Source: Circinella umbellata (taxonomy: Eukaryota > Mucoromycota > Mucoromycetes > Mucorales > Lichtheimiaceae). Taken from it: a stretch of 64,000 nt of DNA. A program made the translations under genes and the position numbers. The stretch spans positions 1 through 64,000 of the forward strand of contig JAIWNF010000110.1 in assembly GCA_025093555.1 (NCBI GenBank), in the 5' to 3' direction. Below the pieces are notes generated by a model, which saw only the letters and a program-made list of their open reading frames with translations, did no database searches and was not told where the DNA came from. Positions 49,231 to 60,016 of this stretch are shown piece by piece (position 1 is the first letter of the stretch; each line of letters begins with the position of its first letter).

Positions 49231-49860
49231 TATACTGAAATGAGTTAATTAAAGTGAATGGCAGACAAGGTGATTGTTAGAGTTATGTAAACGCGTGTGT
49301 AAAGTGGTAACAAGTTTAACTATGAAATCGAAACAGCGAAATAATAAAGTTTTTTTATAAACAGAGAGAGGGTTTCAATAAAATGATTTTTGATTGGCTA
49401 TTCAATAAACTTATTTCTGATTGGCTCAGGAGCCCCATTCATATTATCCGTGCCCATTTTTTTTTTTGCGCACCCTAAATTTATTTTTGCGCATATGAAA
49501 ATAGATAATAATGATACAGCAATGATCTCAAATATATTTGACAACGACATTGATTATTAATATTATTAAGAAATAGCTATGTATCACAATATATTTTCGG
49601 AAATAGGTGAACATTGTAAGTTTATTTGTAAAAAAAAAAGTTAATGCGCAAAAACAGTACTGGTTTAACGAATAATCACTGTACTACCTTTTTTATTACT
49701 GATTTTTTTTCAGATGACAATAAAAAGAGGGTTTTTAGTTTCATAGTTAACAAATTGTTTTATCTCCACCGCTCAACATAACATGGTTTATAATAAAACT
49801 CGACTTTTTTACAGAGCGCCTAAAAAAATAAAAAACAAACTTTCAGCATAAACTCTAATC
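49231..49860. other. 5' flank of the transposase-like pseudogene
   Basis: Contains two GATTGGCT strings, TTTTGCGCA strings (49467, 49485), and AATGCGCAAAAACAGTACT followed by GGTTTAACGAATAATCACTG (49643-49678), which echo motifs 3' of the gene. Possibly the element end. Confidence 0.45.
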
Positions 49861-50492
49861 ACCTTTAACATTAACCCTGATCACTTTCAGCAGCAACCCT
49901 GATCACTTTCAGCGTCAACCCTGATCACTTTCAATCTCAACCCTGATCACTTTCAATCTCAACCCTGATCACTTTCAATCTCAACCCTGATCACTTTCAG
50001 CGTCAACCCTGATCACTTCAAGCAGCAACCCTGATCACTTTCAATCTCAACCCTGATCACTTTCAGCAGCAACCCTGATCACTTTCAGCGTCAACCCTGA
50101 TCACTTTCAATCTCAACCCTGATCACTTTCAATCTCAACCCTGATCACTTTCAATCTCAACCCTGATCACTTTCAGCAGCAACCCTGATCACTTTCAATC
50201 TCAACCCTGATCACTTTCAATCTCAACCCTGATCACTTTCAGCAGCAACCCTGATCACTTTCAGCGTCAACCCTGATCACTTCAAGCAGCAACCCTGATC
50301 ACTTTCAATCTCAACCCTGATCACTTTCAGCAGCAACCCTGATCACCTTTTAACATTAACCCTGATCACTTTCAATCTCAACCCTGATCACCTTTTAACA
50401 TTAACCCTGATCACTTTCAGCAGCAACCCTGATCACTTTTAATCTCAATTCTGATCACTTTCAGCAGCAACCCTGATCACTTTAGTCATGGC
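49861..50492. repeat. 22-bp satellite array with interchangeable six-base words
   Basis: About 28 head-to-tail copies of a 22-bp unit built as AACCCTGATCACTTTC plus a six-base word. The invariant part contains the palindrome TGATCA. The word is mostly AGCAGC, AGCGTC or AATCTC, with AACATT in a few 22-24 bp units and a slightly altered TTCAAGCAGC form twice. Words are shuffled rather than diverging gradually, and the block AATCTC-AGCAGC-AGCGTC recurs, showing segmental duplication inside the array. Edges are degenerate (49840-49875, 50450-50500). Confidence 0.95.
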
Positions 50493-50833
50493 CCTGAGTG
50501 ATATATAGGTAAGAAATTCGTGCCCTCTCCAATATTTTTTTGCGAGTACTGTAAATGGTGTGTGTATACTAATTTTTTTCCATCCATTTTTATATATGAT
50601 TCCACAATACTGATGTTTGTCCTTCAGTTCTTCTACTACTTTGCTATTCATTATTTCTCCTTCCATTTTTTTCTAAATTGGACTCCTTGCAGTTTGATTT
50701 CTGTGTTCCGAAACACATTATATTAAGCAAAAGACTGTGGAATAAATGATATGGTATATATTTGACGGGCAAAATGTATTATCTTTTGAATAGTTGATAA
50801 TAGCACACTACCTTTGGATTGTACATATGCTAA
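50493..50833. other. Spacer between satellite and repeat A
   Basis: Minus-strand frame 50666-50445 begins MEGEIMNSKVVEELKDKHQY and runs into the satellite. It is short, unrecognised and not called. Confidence 0.4.
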
Positions 50834-51413
50834 CACTTTTGGAATTTATCAACTTGACTAGAGATTCCGTCCACTTGATCCGATCCGATCTGCGAATCTG
50901 TAAAAATACAGTTTTGACAATGATATGATGGATATTTCATTTAGAAAATGGATGGATTTTGACGATGCGGTCATTATGCTGCAGTATTAAATTATTTCTT
51001 ACGAAATAACATTTAATAAATAACAAAAAATATCAGATGGATGAATTACAAAAAGTTTATTATACTACAGGAATAGATGTGATATCGCAAGACCGACTAT
51101 TGCGTACCTACAATATGAGGCTCTATTAGTCAGTTTGCGAAGAAGCTTAATAAGTATCAAGATAATATCAAGAAATAGGGGATCGAGAATATATGATAAT
51201 AAAAACAATTATGGCTCCATGAACGTCTAATTATTAATATATATATAATATCAATGATGAATATTTTTACATAGAATTCCTATACTAATATTTGTATATC
51301 CAATTATGTACTCAACTATGCTATAGTCTGTCCTTAGTATTTCATAGATAAGCATATCTATCAACAGCCTTTTGGCTGGTTATATTGTCGCAGTGGTCTC
51401 ACATCATTACATT
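50834..51413 (+). repeat. Direct repeat A, copy 2
   Basis: Same orientation as 42961-43605, about 65 bp shorter through internal deletions, including one removing the copy 1 segment near 43360-43420. Together the two copies bracket the transposase-like pseudogene and satellite. Confidence 0.8.
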
Positions 51414-51688
51414 AGAACTCATTTCTACAGTATACTGTACTGACATTTTTTTTTTTTTTTTGCAAATTTATCATTTATAATTTAACAACAAACATTTAAT
51501 ACGTAATAATAATAGCATAAGAAATATCTACTGGTATTGGTCAATATATAATGTAGTCATATACTGCATCCTTCGCTCATTTGATAAACAGTGCTAAATC
51601 AATCAAAATAATAAACAGTTAAGAAGCCAACGAGATCGAAAAGAATAAAATTAAACTAAAGGTTTATTTATATAGAATATTTTACGTA

Positions 51689-52463
51689 CTGTCACCGCTC
51701 GCTATAATGATACCCCCCGTGAGACCAAAAGGGCATCGTTATATCGAATAATCGTTACAACGAATCCTTCATCTGGGTTATAATGATCAGGCAAAATCCT
51801 ATTCATATGTACATGACTTCACATGTATCTAATATGTCTTGCAAAAAGAAGAAAACTCTAGCACAGTATATCATTTATACACAGTAAATAAGCTATAAAA
51901 ATAAAACAGTTCTTTTTTTCTTTGTACAGTTTTATTTAATGAATATTCCTTGTCTTATTACTTCTAATTGAATTACAATCATATGGTCTCATATAATTAG
52001 TGCTGATCCCGTATAAGAAAAAAAATGCGAGTATTGCACTTCTACAATAAGCATCAAAAACTGTCTATTGTTTATAAGGCCATGTAAAATGACAATAACA
52101 AGTTCGACTTGCATAGTTGGTAAAAAAAAATCTGATGTTTATAAGAAAGAAGCAGAAGGAGGATATCACAGGCTTTCTTTTTGGAAAAGGCGATGCCTGA
52201 AGATAAATTTGATGTTCAAATTATCGAACTCTTGACAAAAATATTTAAGAACTAAAGTAAAAACATAAAACAATGCTCAACAAACTAGTATTATTTCCTT
52301 TTCTAAAAATAAGGATGTTATCTGTCCTCTCGATACAGCGATATTTTTGCTAAAACCCTATCGGATATCATTATATAAAGTTAGCGATATTTCCCCGCTT
52401 AATCTGTCTTAAACCCCAAAACCCTATCGTTATATCGAATATCGTTATAGCGAGCGGTGCCAG
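51689..52463. mobile_element. 775-bp MITE with TA target duplication (Tc1/mariner-pogo type)
   Basis: Ends are inverted: CTGTCACCGCTCGCTATAAT at 51689 and its complement at 52463 (right end read inward CTGGCACCGCTCGCTATAAC), about 25 bp with two mismatches. Further CGTTATATCGAATA-like blocks lie inside both ends. TA flanks both sides (51687-51688, 52464-52465). No transposase frame inside. End sequence and TA duplication fit a non-autonomous Tc1/mariner-superfamily element. Confidence 0.85.
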
Positions 52464-52562
52464 TATCTATAATTTATCTTAAATCCTAGTCATCATTAGA
52501 ATATATTATAAGTATGCGTGTATGAACATGTATAGGCTTTTAATTTGTAATGATAAAATGAA

Positions 52563-53160
52563 TTACGTACCTATTGTCATATGATAGAAAAAAAATTGCA
52601 GAGTCCGATACTATAATTCATAATTTATGCAGCCAGCATCTATTATAAAAAAACTATTCCTTTCATCCTTTTTTTTATTTTTTTAACTAACGAACACAAT
52701 ATCTCATTACTTAAAACTGATCACTATTCACCACAAAACGAACAAAGATGGTATCTTACGAAGAAGCGTGCTGTATAGCTCTAGAGATCGTGCCTTCACC
52801 GTCCAGGTTCAAACATGCAGTTGAATTAATGGAGGCAACACCTTTTAGCGTCGTTTATGAAAAAGGCAAAGACCCGAAAAAGTCAACTGTCCTTGCCAAG
52901 ACAATAATCGAAAAAAATCCTTTTATTTGGCAAAAGTATCAAATTGAAACCAGTGATTCACAAAGCAGCACAACGTCAAGTTCAAATGTTGATCCAAGAG
53001 TAAATTACAGCGAAACATACAGCAGTATTGGAATCTTTAAAAGCAAGATATACTATGACAAAAATGTACGGATTACAAGAAAAACTCATTACCATGTCGA
53101 GTCTAAATCTTTTTTATTCAGTACAACAGATTGGTCTTTTGCTCGATTATAATAGTGAAT
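52563..53160 (+). pseudogene. Truncated inverse copy of the MVSYEEA gene
   Basis: Near-identical to 42716 and upstream in opposite orientation, including about 180 bp of leader; the coding part starts at 52748. Relative to the other copy it has a 4-bp insertion after NYSET (about 53020), which changes the frame, an in-register loss of about 33 bp, and an end at about 53155. Only the first part of exon 1 is present. High identity implies a younger duplication than direct repeat A. Confidence 0.85.
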
Positions 53161-54033
53161 AATACGTTCTATTATAATTACGTATACTCTTATTGCTATT
53201 TCGGTGTCACACCTTTTTTACTTATAACCACAAAAGGCTATACTGTTTTTCTTTAATCAAATAGTATGCACGCAAAACACTCCCTTTTTTTTCTCTTACG
53301 TATAATTATCGATATTATGATATCTTCTTTTTTCTGATAATTAAAAAAAAGGAGTAATAAAATGTATCAATTAGTTTTGCGACTCAACCCTTTCAAAATA
53401 TAAATCTCTTATTTCTTGTATATTTCAAGTATACGATATAAAAAAATAAAAAAAAGTGCTATAAAACAACACCATGTTGTAGTATTGCTTATTTTATCAC
53501 ATCAACAATGTGAGAATGATTAATAAGATTAAAACAACAAAATAATTGTATATCCAAATAATTATTCAATTATGGGCTATAGATGGGCCAACTAACACTA
53601 TTTTTTTATCTTTACGTATTGGATTTAAATGCTGAATATGTACACGTAAAAATGACGTATTACCAAAGTCATTGATGAAAAATATAGATCATGCGCAAGA
53701 GCCCATGAATATGCAAAGTAAAAATGACGATAGTAATTGTTGACTCGTAATGAGCTTTTATTATTATTTACAATAATATATATACTATATGTAATTAATG
53801 TATGATTATCATAATAAACTTCTTATCTAGATAAACTTTACGTGTGTATCTTTTTGTTTTTGGTGATAATAACGTGTGGTGAGTTATAAAAAACTGGCTT
53901 CGACCACAAAAGATGAATAAGTGGATGGTGTACGGAAAATAGAAAGATGATTATACTGTATATTATTACGTATTAGATTACCATAGGATTATAGTAACAC
54001 CTGAACATTGGGTCCATTCCTTTTTTTTCTAAA
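53161..54033. other. Intergenic AT-rich region
   Basis: About 870 bp without coding frames or recognised repeats. Confidence 0.4.
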
Positions 54034-54499
54034 GAATTGCTATGGACACACCCCATATTTTGGCTTACGGACACCCCGCTAATAGAAAGTTATCAAATAC
54101 GTTTTAAGACTATCTAAATTATAGTAACAGCGTTGTCAACACCAATTGCGCTTAGTTGACCGATCATATGTTGCAACATTAAAAGTGTACATTACTGTAT
54201 TTCTTGTTTATCTTGTCTTCATAAGAACTACAACTCCCACTTATGTACATAACGATATAGTGAGAAAAGATAAGAAGTTTTGACTGTTATCATAAAAAGC
54301 TGAGCTGCTAATATAAGTTTCATAAACATTTGTAAGTTATACGTATAACGGTAATAGCTATATAGATAGTGTATAAATAGTTGGATACGATGTAAGTATA
54401 TTAGATTGTTGTGTGTCTCTGAAAAAATCTAAAAGTAAGGTGTCCGTAAGAGTTAAAATTACCTAATTTAATATGCTTTTGGGGTGTCCATAGCAATTC
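54034..54499. mobile_element. 466-bp MITE-like inverted-repeat element
   Basis: Left end GAATTGCTATGGACACACCC (54034) and right end, read inward from 54499, GAATTGCTATGGACACCCC. Each end has a second block, CTTACGGACACC, further inside. No coding capacity. No clear target duplication: flanks are T-rich on both sides. Confidence 0.75.
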
Positions 54500-54833
54500 C
54501 CTTTTTTTATGTTGGTCATTTTGTTTTTATATACAGGTAAAACAATAGTTTGTCTGACTAGTGTGCGCAACACCAAATCTTTTGTTCTTAAGTTAACAAG
54601 GATATAGTCAACCCTGATTTTTGCGAACCTGAGATTCCCTGATTTTTGGTTGCAGAACCGAAGACATGCAACAAGCGAGACTTGATATATTGTTACGTCT
54701 CGTTCGGATCGTAACGAATAAAATAAAAAGAAAATATAAGAAATTCCGAGTAAAAGACTCAAGGAATAAGGAAAGTTATATCAATAACTTATTCAATAAA
54801 AAGAAAAATAAATAAAAGGGCGGTTTTTATAAT

Positions 54834-56124
54834 CAGCACATTCAACCGATCAAATAGTCGGGAAAAGAGTTTGTTTCAATAAAAATGAAAGAGAATGAAC
54901 TAATGGATATCTTTGTGTAAAAGGAAGAAGCTATCCTTTTTATACTAATTATTTGATTATTTAACTCCTTAATTCGAATCTTGTTCCAGGTAAAATCGAA
55001 TCCAATTTCAGGTGTAATTAATTCTTATTGAATAGAGGTAAAAATTATTATTGGTTGTAAAGCTTCTGATATTTATTTGAGTAAAAAAAATAGTGGGATA
55101 AGACTACTGATTGTTAAAGATAATAATAATGATGATAAAAAAGTAAAAAAAGGGGGGGGGGACCCGAAAAGAGAGGTAACAATATATTTAAATGCTACAG
55201 CATCTCATTAAGAGATCCACATTATTCTTTGCAGGCGTTTTGGGCATTTCCACATTTGAATAATGATTCCTAAGGATACTATACACAATTATTGAAAACT
55301 TATAGTATAGTTTACTCCTGATTAGCGTAGCTCGCTCAAAAATCTTGATGCAAGCTGCAAGTTGCGATTTTATATTTTTAACATATCCAAAACCAAATGG
55401 TGCAATAATGGGGGTTGACTATATATATACGTATACAAGAAAAAGAGCCTGTAAGATTATTTGTAGTTGAAATTATATATAATAAAATAATGGATTGTGT
55501 GCTTATTTTGTATTCCACCTGAATGCAAATTTTCATTTAAGCCCTTCTTTATATTTCTAATACGTACCTACGGTAAATCAAAAACAGTAATGTTTCTTCA
55601 CCAGATACCTTTACCTTACCGTAATACTCGTTTATTCATTAACCCGTCTTCTTTTTTTTTATTGACATCTATACGTCATTTCCATCTTTCGTCCCGTTTT
55701 TTAACTGTGAACATAATAATATACACTGTAGTTACCCCTCTTTTCGGATTGTCCCTTTATTTTTCTATATCTTTATTTATCATTATAATTCTCATTATTA
55801 TCACTACAATCAGTATTATTACAATATTTTACCTAAATAAACATCAAAAGTTTTCCAATCAGTGATAATTTTTACCTCTACACAATAAGAATTAATCATA
55901 CTCGAAATATTGATTCGATTTTACCTGGACCAAGATTCGATTTTACCTGAAATTGGATTCGATTCCACCTGAAATAAGATTCTGAATTAAGGAGTTAGAT
56001 AATCAAATAATTAGTATAAAAAGGATATTTTCTTTCTTTCACACAAAATAACAATTAGTTCACTCTCTTTCATTTTTATTAAAATAAACTCTTTTCCCGA
56101 CTATTTTATCGGTTGAATTTGCTG
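54834..56124. mobile_element. 1.3-kb element with 220-260 bp terminal inverted repeats
   Basis: 54834-55052 and 55864-56124 are inverted copies: CAACCGATCAAATAGTCGGG, then GAACTAAT, CCTTTTTATACTAATTATTT and CTCCTTAATTC in one arm, complemented in the other. The right arm carries a small tandem repeat of a GATTCGATTTTACCTG unit (about 55912-55970), present once or twice in the left arm, which explains the length difference. The core (55053-55863) holds a GC-rich homopolymer and a non-coding-looking frame 55497-55865. A decayed arm occurs at 38637-38830, so this is a family. Confidence 0.8.
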
Positions 56125-57113
56125 GTCATGTAAATTTTAATAAGTTGAATGAATTAATTCATTACCATCGTACTACTAAAACGAAAGCGTTCATTTTTTT
56201 TAACTTCATTATACGTATGTATAAATAAAGTAGTTGAGAATCTTTATATTTGAAATAAAATCACCACTCTTTTATATCTTCTTATATTTTATTCTGTCTG
56301 ATTACGGTCAAACTATCTGATAAATATAGATAAGATGACTTATTATATTTGATTATTACATCATTATTTCTAGATCATTCTCTAAAACTATTTACTTATA
56401 ACAGTTGTTCTATAATTCTCTTTTTTTGTCCGGATGATTAATAATACTTATTACGCCCACAAGTCCCCAAACGTCCGCCCGCGTCCCGTCGGGAAGTGAA
56501 ATTTCAGGGCTTTTAGACGTGAATAACAGCCTGGTTGAGGGTTGTTATGTACATAATTCACCCTGACGTCCTGTGCAATATTACTGGCTTCTGTTTGAAC
56601 ACAAGCGCTTTTTTTTATGCGCATAGAAGAATTGTAATAAATCTTAAAAATGACAACAGCATTCATGTCTTTAATGCCATTGTAATTTTTCATTAATCTA
56701 TTTAAATCAAATTTGATTTTAACTTTTTATTTTATCATATTTATTGACATCGTAGTAACAAGAGTCTTATGAAATACACTTTTTTATGCTTTGAAGAGTA
56801 TTTTGATCGATCCATAGTGAATATGATAAAGATACAACAATGTGATTCTGACGTTTGTTCATTTCAACTTTTTTCGTATTTCGTTTATTGAATAACAGGG
56901 CACATGGTACCATTTTTATCAGATAAGGACAAAAGTAATATATATGAAAAGAGAAATTTGTTATCAAGAATATTGTGAAGATATTTCATTTTATTAAATA
57001 AGGTAGAATGTGATAAGACAGAAAAAGTTAAGTATATGAGAAGATAATATATATTTTGTAAGAAAAAGAAAAGGTAATTAATAATAATATTGGTCATTTG
57101 TCTGTAGAAATAA
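56125..57113. other. Spacer with one GC-rich fragment
   Basis: Mostly AT-rich. Positions 56450-56620 stand out by base composition: a minus-strand frame (56693-56451) encodes NIAQDVRVNYVHNNPQPGCY and ends GRTFGDLWA. It looks like a piece of an unrelated repeat (uncertain). Confidence 0.4.
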
Positions 57114-59401
57114 CTATGTGTTCGTGTATGAAATAGGAGCTTTTTCTACATGCTGCCATTTATCTTTGTTCTCCCCCATCCAATGTAACGATCTTTCTTT
57201 TACACCTCCAGAATACCATTCAGGTTTCGGATTTTTGCGCCCATATTCAACCATTTTTAAAGCTTCATCCACCTGCAACATGTGAAGCTCCATGTATTCT
57301 TTGACTCCTTCGATGACTCGTTTCCGACGATTATACTTTTTGCTTTGGTTTTTTCGCCATGTCGTTCCCCACTGGTTTTCAAGATCCTTGATAGCAGGAC
57401 CACCGGATAGGCCATCGTGCCATTCGCGCCATAAATCCTGTATTGTGCACACACCTGAACTCAATAAGTAGTACGGTGATTGCTGGGATGATGTGGTAAT
57501 GGTAGAAGTTGTAGCGGCTGGATGTTGATGTGGGTGTGGATGTTGAGGTAGATTTATTGAAGGTGTCAGTGATGGAATGTTGATGGATGATGGTGGTGGT
57601 ATGGATGACGATGATGAGGTGGCAGAAGCAGAACTGTCATTTGGAGCAGCAGACGAGTTTGGTGCCCACTGAACCGAAATTGTAAGACGACCATTTGCAA
57701 GGTCCCCCATGGCCTGGTTGAAAGAGTTTATATGTTGTTGAAGAAGCTGATTATTATGGTTCACTTGCTGCATAACATCGGCATGCGTTTGGCGAATATA
57801 GGTGTGCAAATGCGGCATAGCTCTTGAAAGCAAAAGGTCTTCTGGGGGTGGGGTGATGGCAATCGATTGTTCAAGGTTACTAAAACAAATAAAAATGGTA
57901 AGTTAGAACCAAGTATCACAAGTAATTTATATATCTTACAATAGAAATAGAAGACTTACGATTTATATGCCAAGTATTCTGGGTCATTAAAGAGGGGGCA
58001 CTCCAGATAGAAAGGTTTGGGTGTCGTTTTATCATCATGACAGAATCTTGCAAGAAAGTTACTTTAAGGATTTGTAACATTTTCAAGAATCCGTCAGCGG
58101 CGACGCTTTGGTCCCCTTGGTCTTGATCGATTTTTTGTTGCCACTCTTCAACCCACGGAAAGGCTTTTCTTTGCAAACTACTAGGAGGTGAAACGCCAGC
58201 TCGAGGTAAATAAAATGATTTCCCATTAGGGTCAAAAGACGCCATTGCTCGTAACATTCGCCGAGGCAAATTCGTGAGATAGGAGCCTTCCATCGAATCG
58301 TTCGTCCACCTTCCAGCGCGTCGAATATCCGAAGCACCAGCATCACCCAAATCTGCCATCTTGGCGCCTGATTTTCGACCTGCATGTGTGATTGATGTGG
58401 ATTTAATATGGCAGTCATCAAATGCCTTCTTGAATGCTTTGTAATGAGCGTCATGAGAAACGGCCGTTTTCAAATCATTGGTTGCACCGCTCTTGAATAG
58501 CTTGATTGTATACCATTCCTCAGGACGTGTCATATCCGGGAATTGCTCACCACTAATATGCCAGCGATGGAAAAAATATATGCCAAGAGTCATCCAAAGA
58601 CAAATTTCTACATGTCCACACCGAATAGCTGATGCATGCTCTTGTTTTCCAAATTGATTTGTCTTTCCATGATCCATAAGTAAAATTAAGCATGGGCACT
58701 CGACTTCGGGATTTGGTCCTTCTCCTTGCAATGGAATGTAATGTACATCAGCCAACTCGATCTCACGAACATTTCCACCACGCATTAAGCCAAAATGAGA
58801 CGCCAAAAACATTACTGCATTTCGATAATGCTCAGGTCGGTCCTTGGTTAGAAAGTAGTCAACCACCTTTGTCAATTCGTCAGTAGTAGAATACCCATCG
58901 AGAATGGAACCAGCGACACGATCTGCGTAGTTTTCCTTTCTTCTTCTTGTTTCTTTTTTTCTTTCATTTTTCAACAATGTCTTTACATCTGGGATTCGTG
59001 GATGGTTACCGGGGACATTGAGGTTGAGACGGCATTGATCATGGAAAAGTAGGACCACGGCACTGACATATTGTTCAATGGAGCTGAAACCGATTACATA
59101 CGCCTCTACTTCTTCTTCAACTGTTGTACTATCGTCATCAATCATTCTTCTTTTTGGGTTTGTTGGACGACGTTTTCTTCCGATTACCTATATGGATGAG
59201 AAGATATATAAGTAAAAAGAAATTACAATTTTATTTTTGTTTACTTTTTTAATGCCGGTATTACTTACAGATTCCTCCAAAAAAAAATGCAATTTATCAC
59301 CATCAACTTGATAGCGGGTAGCTAATGGATATCCTTTGTCATCACACCATCTAATGAATTCGTCCATCTTTGGATAGTATGTACGTTTGGTAGTATCGGG
59401 T
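57114..59401 (-). mobile_element. Crypton-type element: tyrosine recombinase with GCR1-like C-terminal domain
   Basis: Exons about 59401-59269, 59187-57960 and 57879-57114. The first encodes the N-terminal SAM-like start (TYYPKMDEFIRWCDDKGY). The second has Arg in FGLMRGGNVREIE, H-A-G-R in ITHAGRKSGAKMADLG, RAGRW, and Tyr in MEGSYLTNLP: the R..HxxR..W..Y set of tyrosine recombinases. The third ends with TIQDLWREWHDGLSGG and a WR...R.. RRK segment, the GCR1_C DNA-binding domain found in fungal Cryptons. Just before 57960 the frame changes: LSIW is in the upstream frame but LFNDPEYLAYKS in another, across a run of five C near 58000, so the copy seems frameshifted. No in-frame ATG was found before 59401, so the start or an upstream exon is missing. 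Cryptons integrate as circles using the recombinase; no terminal repeats are expected. Confidence 0.85.
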
Positions 59402-60016
59402 GTACTTAAAAATTTTCATTGGAACAAAGAATGTATCATACTACACAAATTACTACACAATTGGGTTAGGTGACTTTATTTCAGGGAAGACCTGGGCAAT
59501 GATACAGTTCTTTGCGCACTACTTTTTACCTCCAAAGTACTGGAGACAGCTCTTCTTAAGCGCAGCATGAGAATCACAGCATTTAGTGTAAGCCAACTTA
59601 TCAATAATTCAAAGCCATGAAAGCAACTTGAAGTATATGATGGTTTTCTTTACCAAAGATATTTTGATTATCAACAAAAAAAATGGCTTCTAAATATTTC
59701 AATTTTGTGCAAAGTATATTACAACTGGGAACCCTCTGTAATGGTTGGTGCTGGAATATCAAAGTAGTGATTCTCATACAGTATTGTATAATAGAAACTT
59801 TTTTTTTGGTAAATGGTAATCAAATAGTACGGCACGCGTGTTGTTACAATGTTTCATATTAGCCGCAGTAATCAAAAACTTTATTTTTGCTGCGGTTTTC
59901 GATACATCCTATAAATGTGCGCTTTAATCCCTCGATATGATCTCATTGCCCGAACAAAAAAATTACAGATAAAAAAATACAATATCCTTTTTCTTCTTTA
60001 CTTATCTTTATAATTC
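59402..60016. other. Divergent spacer between Crypton and CUE3
   Basis: About 600 bp, with the promoter and leader of CUE3 in the last 100 bp (CTTTTTCTTCTTTAC before ATG 60017). Nothing else recognised. Confidence 0.45.

Noticed and set aside
49861..50492. CRISPR-like array
   Set aside because: Variable part is only six bases drawn from a few words, the genome is eukaryotic and there are no cas genes; it is a satellite.
49861..50492. Interstitial telomere repeat (AACCCT-like)
   Set aside because: AACCCTGATCAC is part of a 22-bp unit and never appears as AACCCT tandem copies.
42961..51413. LTR retrotransposon with repeat A as LTRs
   Set aside because: No TG...CA ends, primer-binding site, or reverse transcriptase/integrase between the copies.
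54600..54660. Single AGTCAACCCTGATTTTTGCG string as a transposon end
   Set aside because: No inverted partner was found within the window, so no element can be defined.
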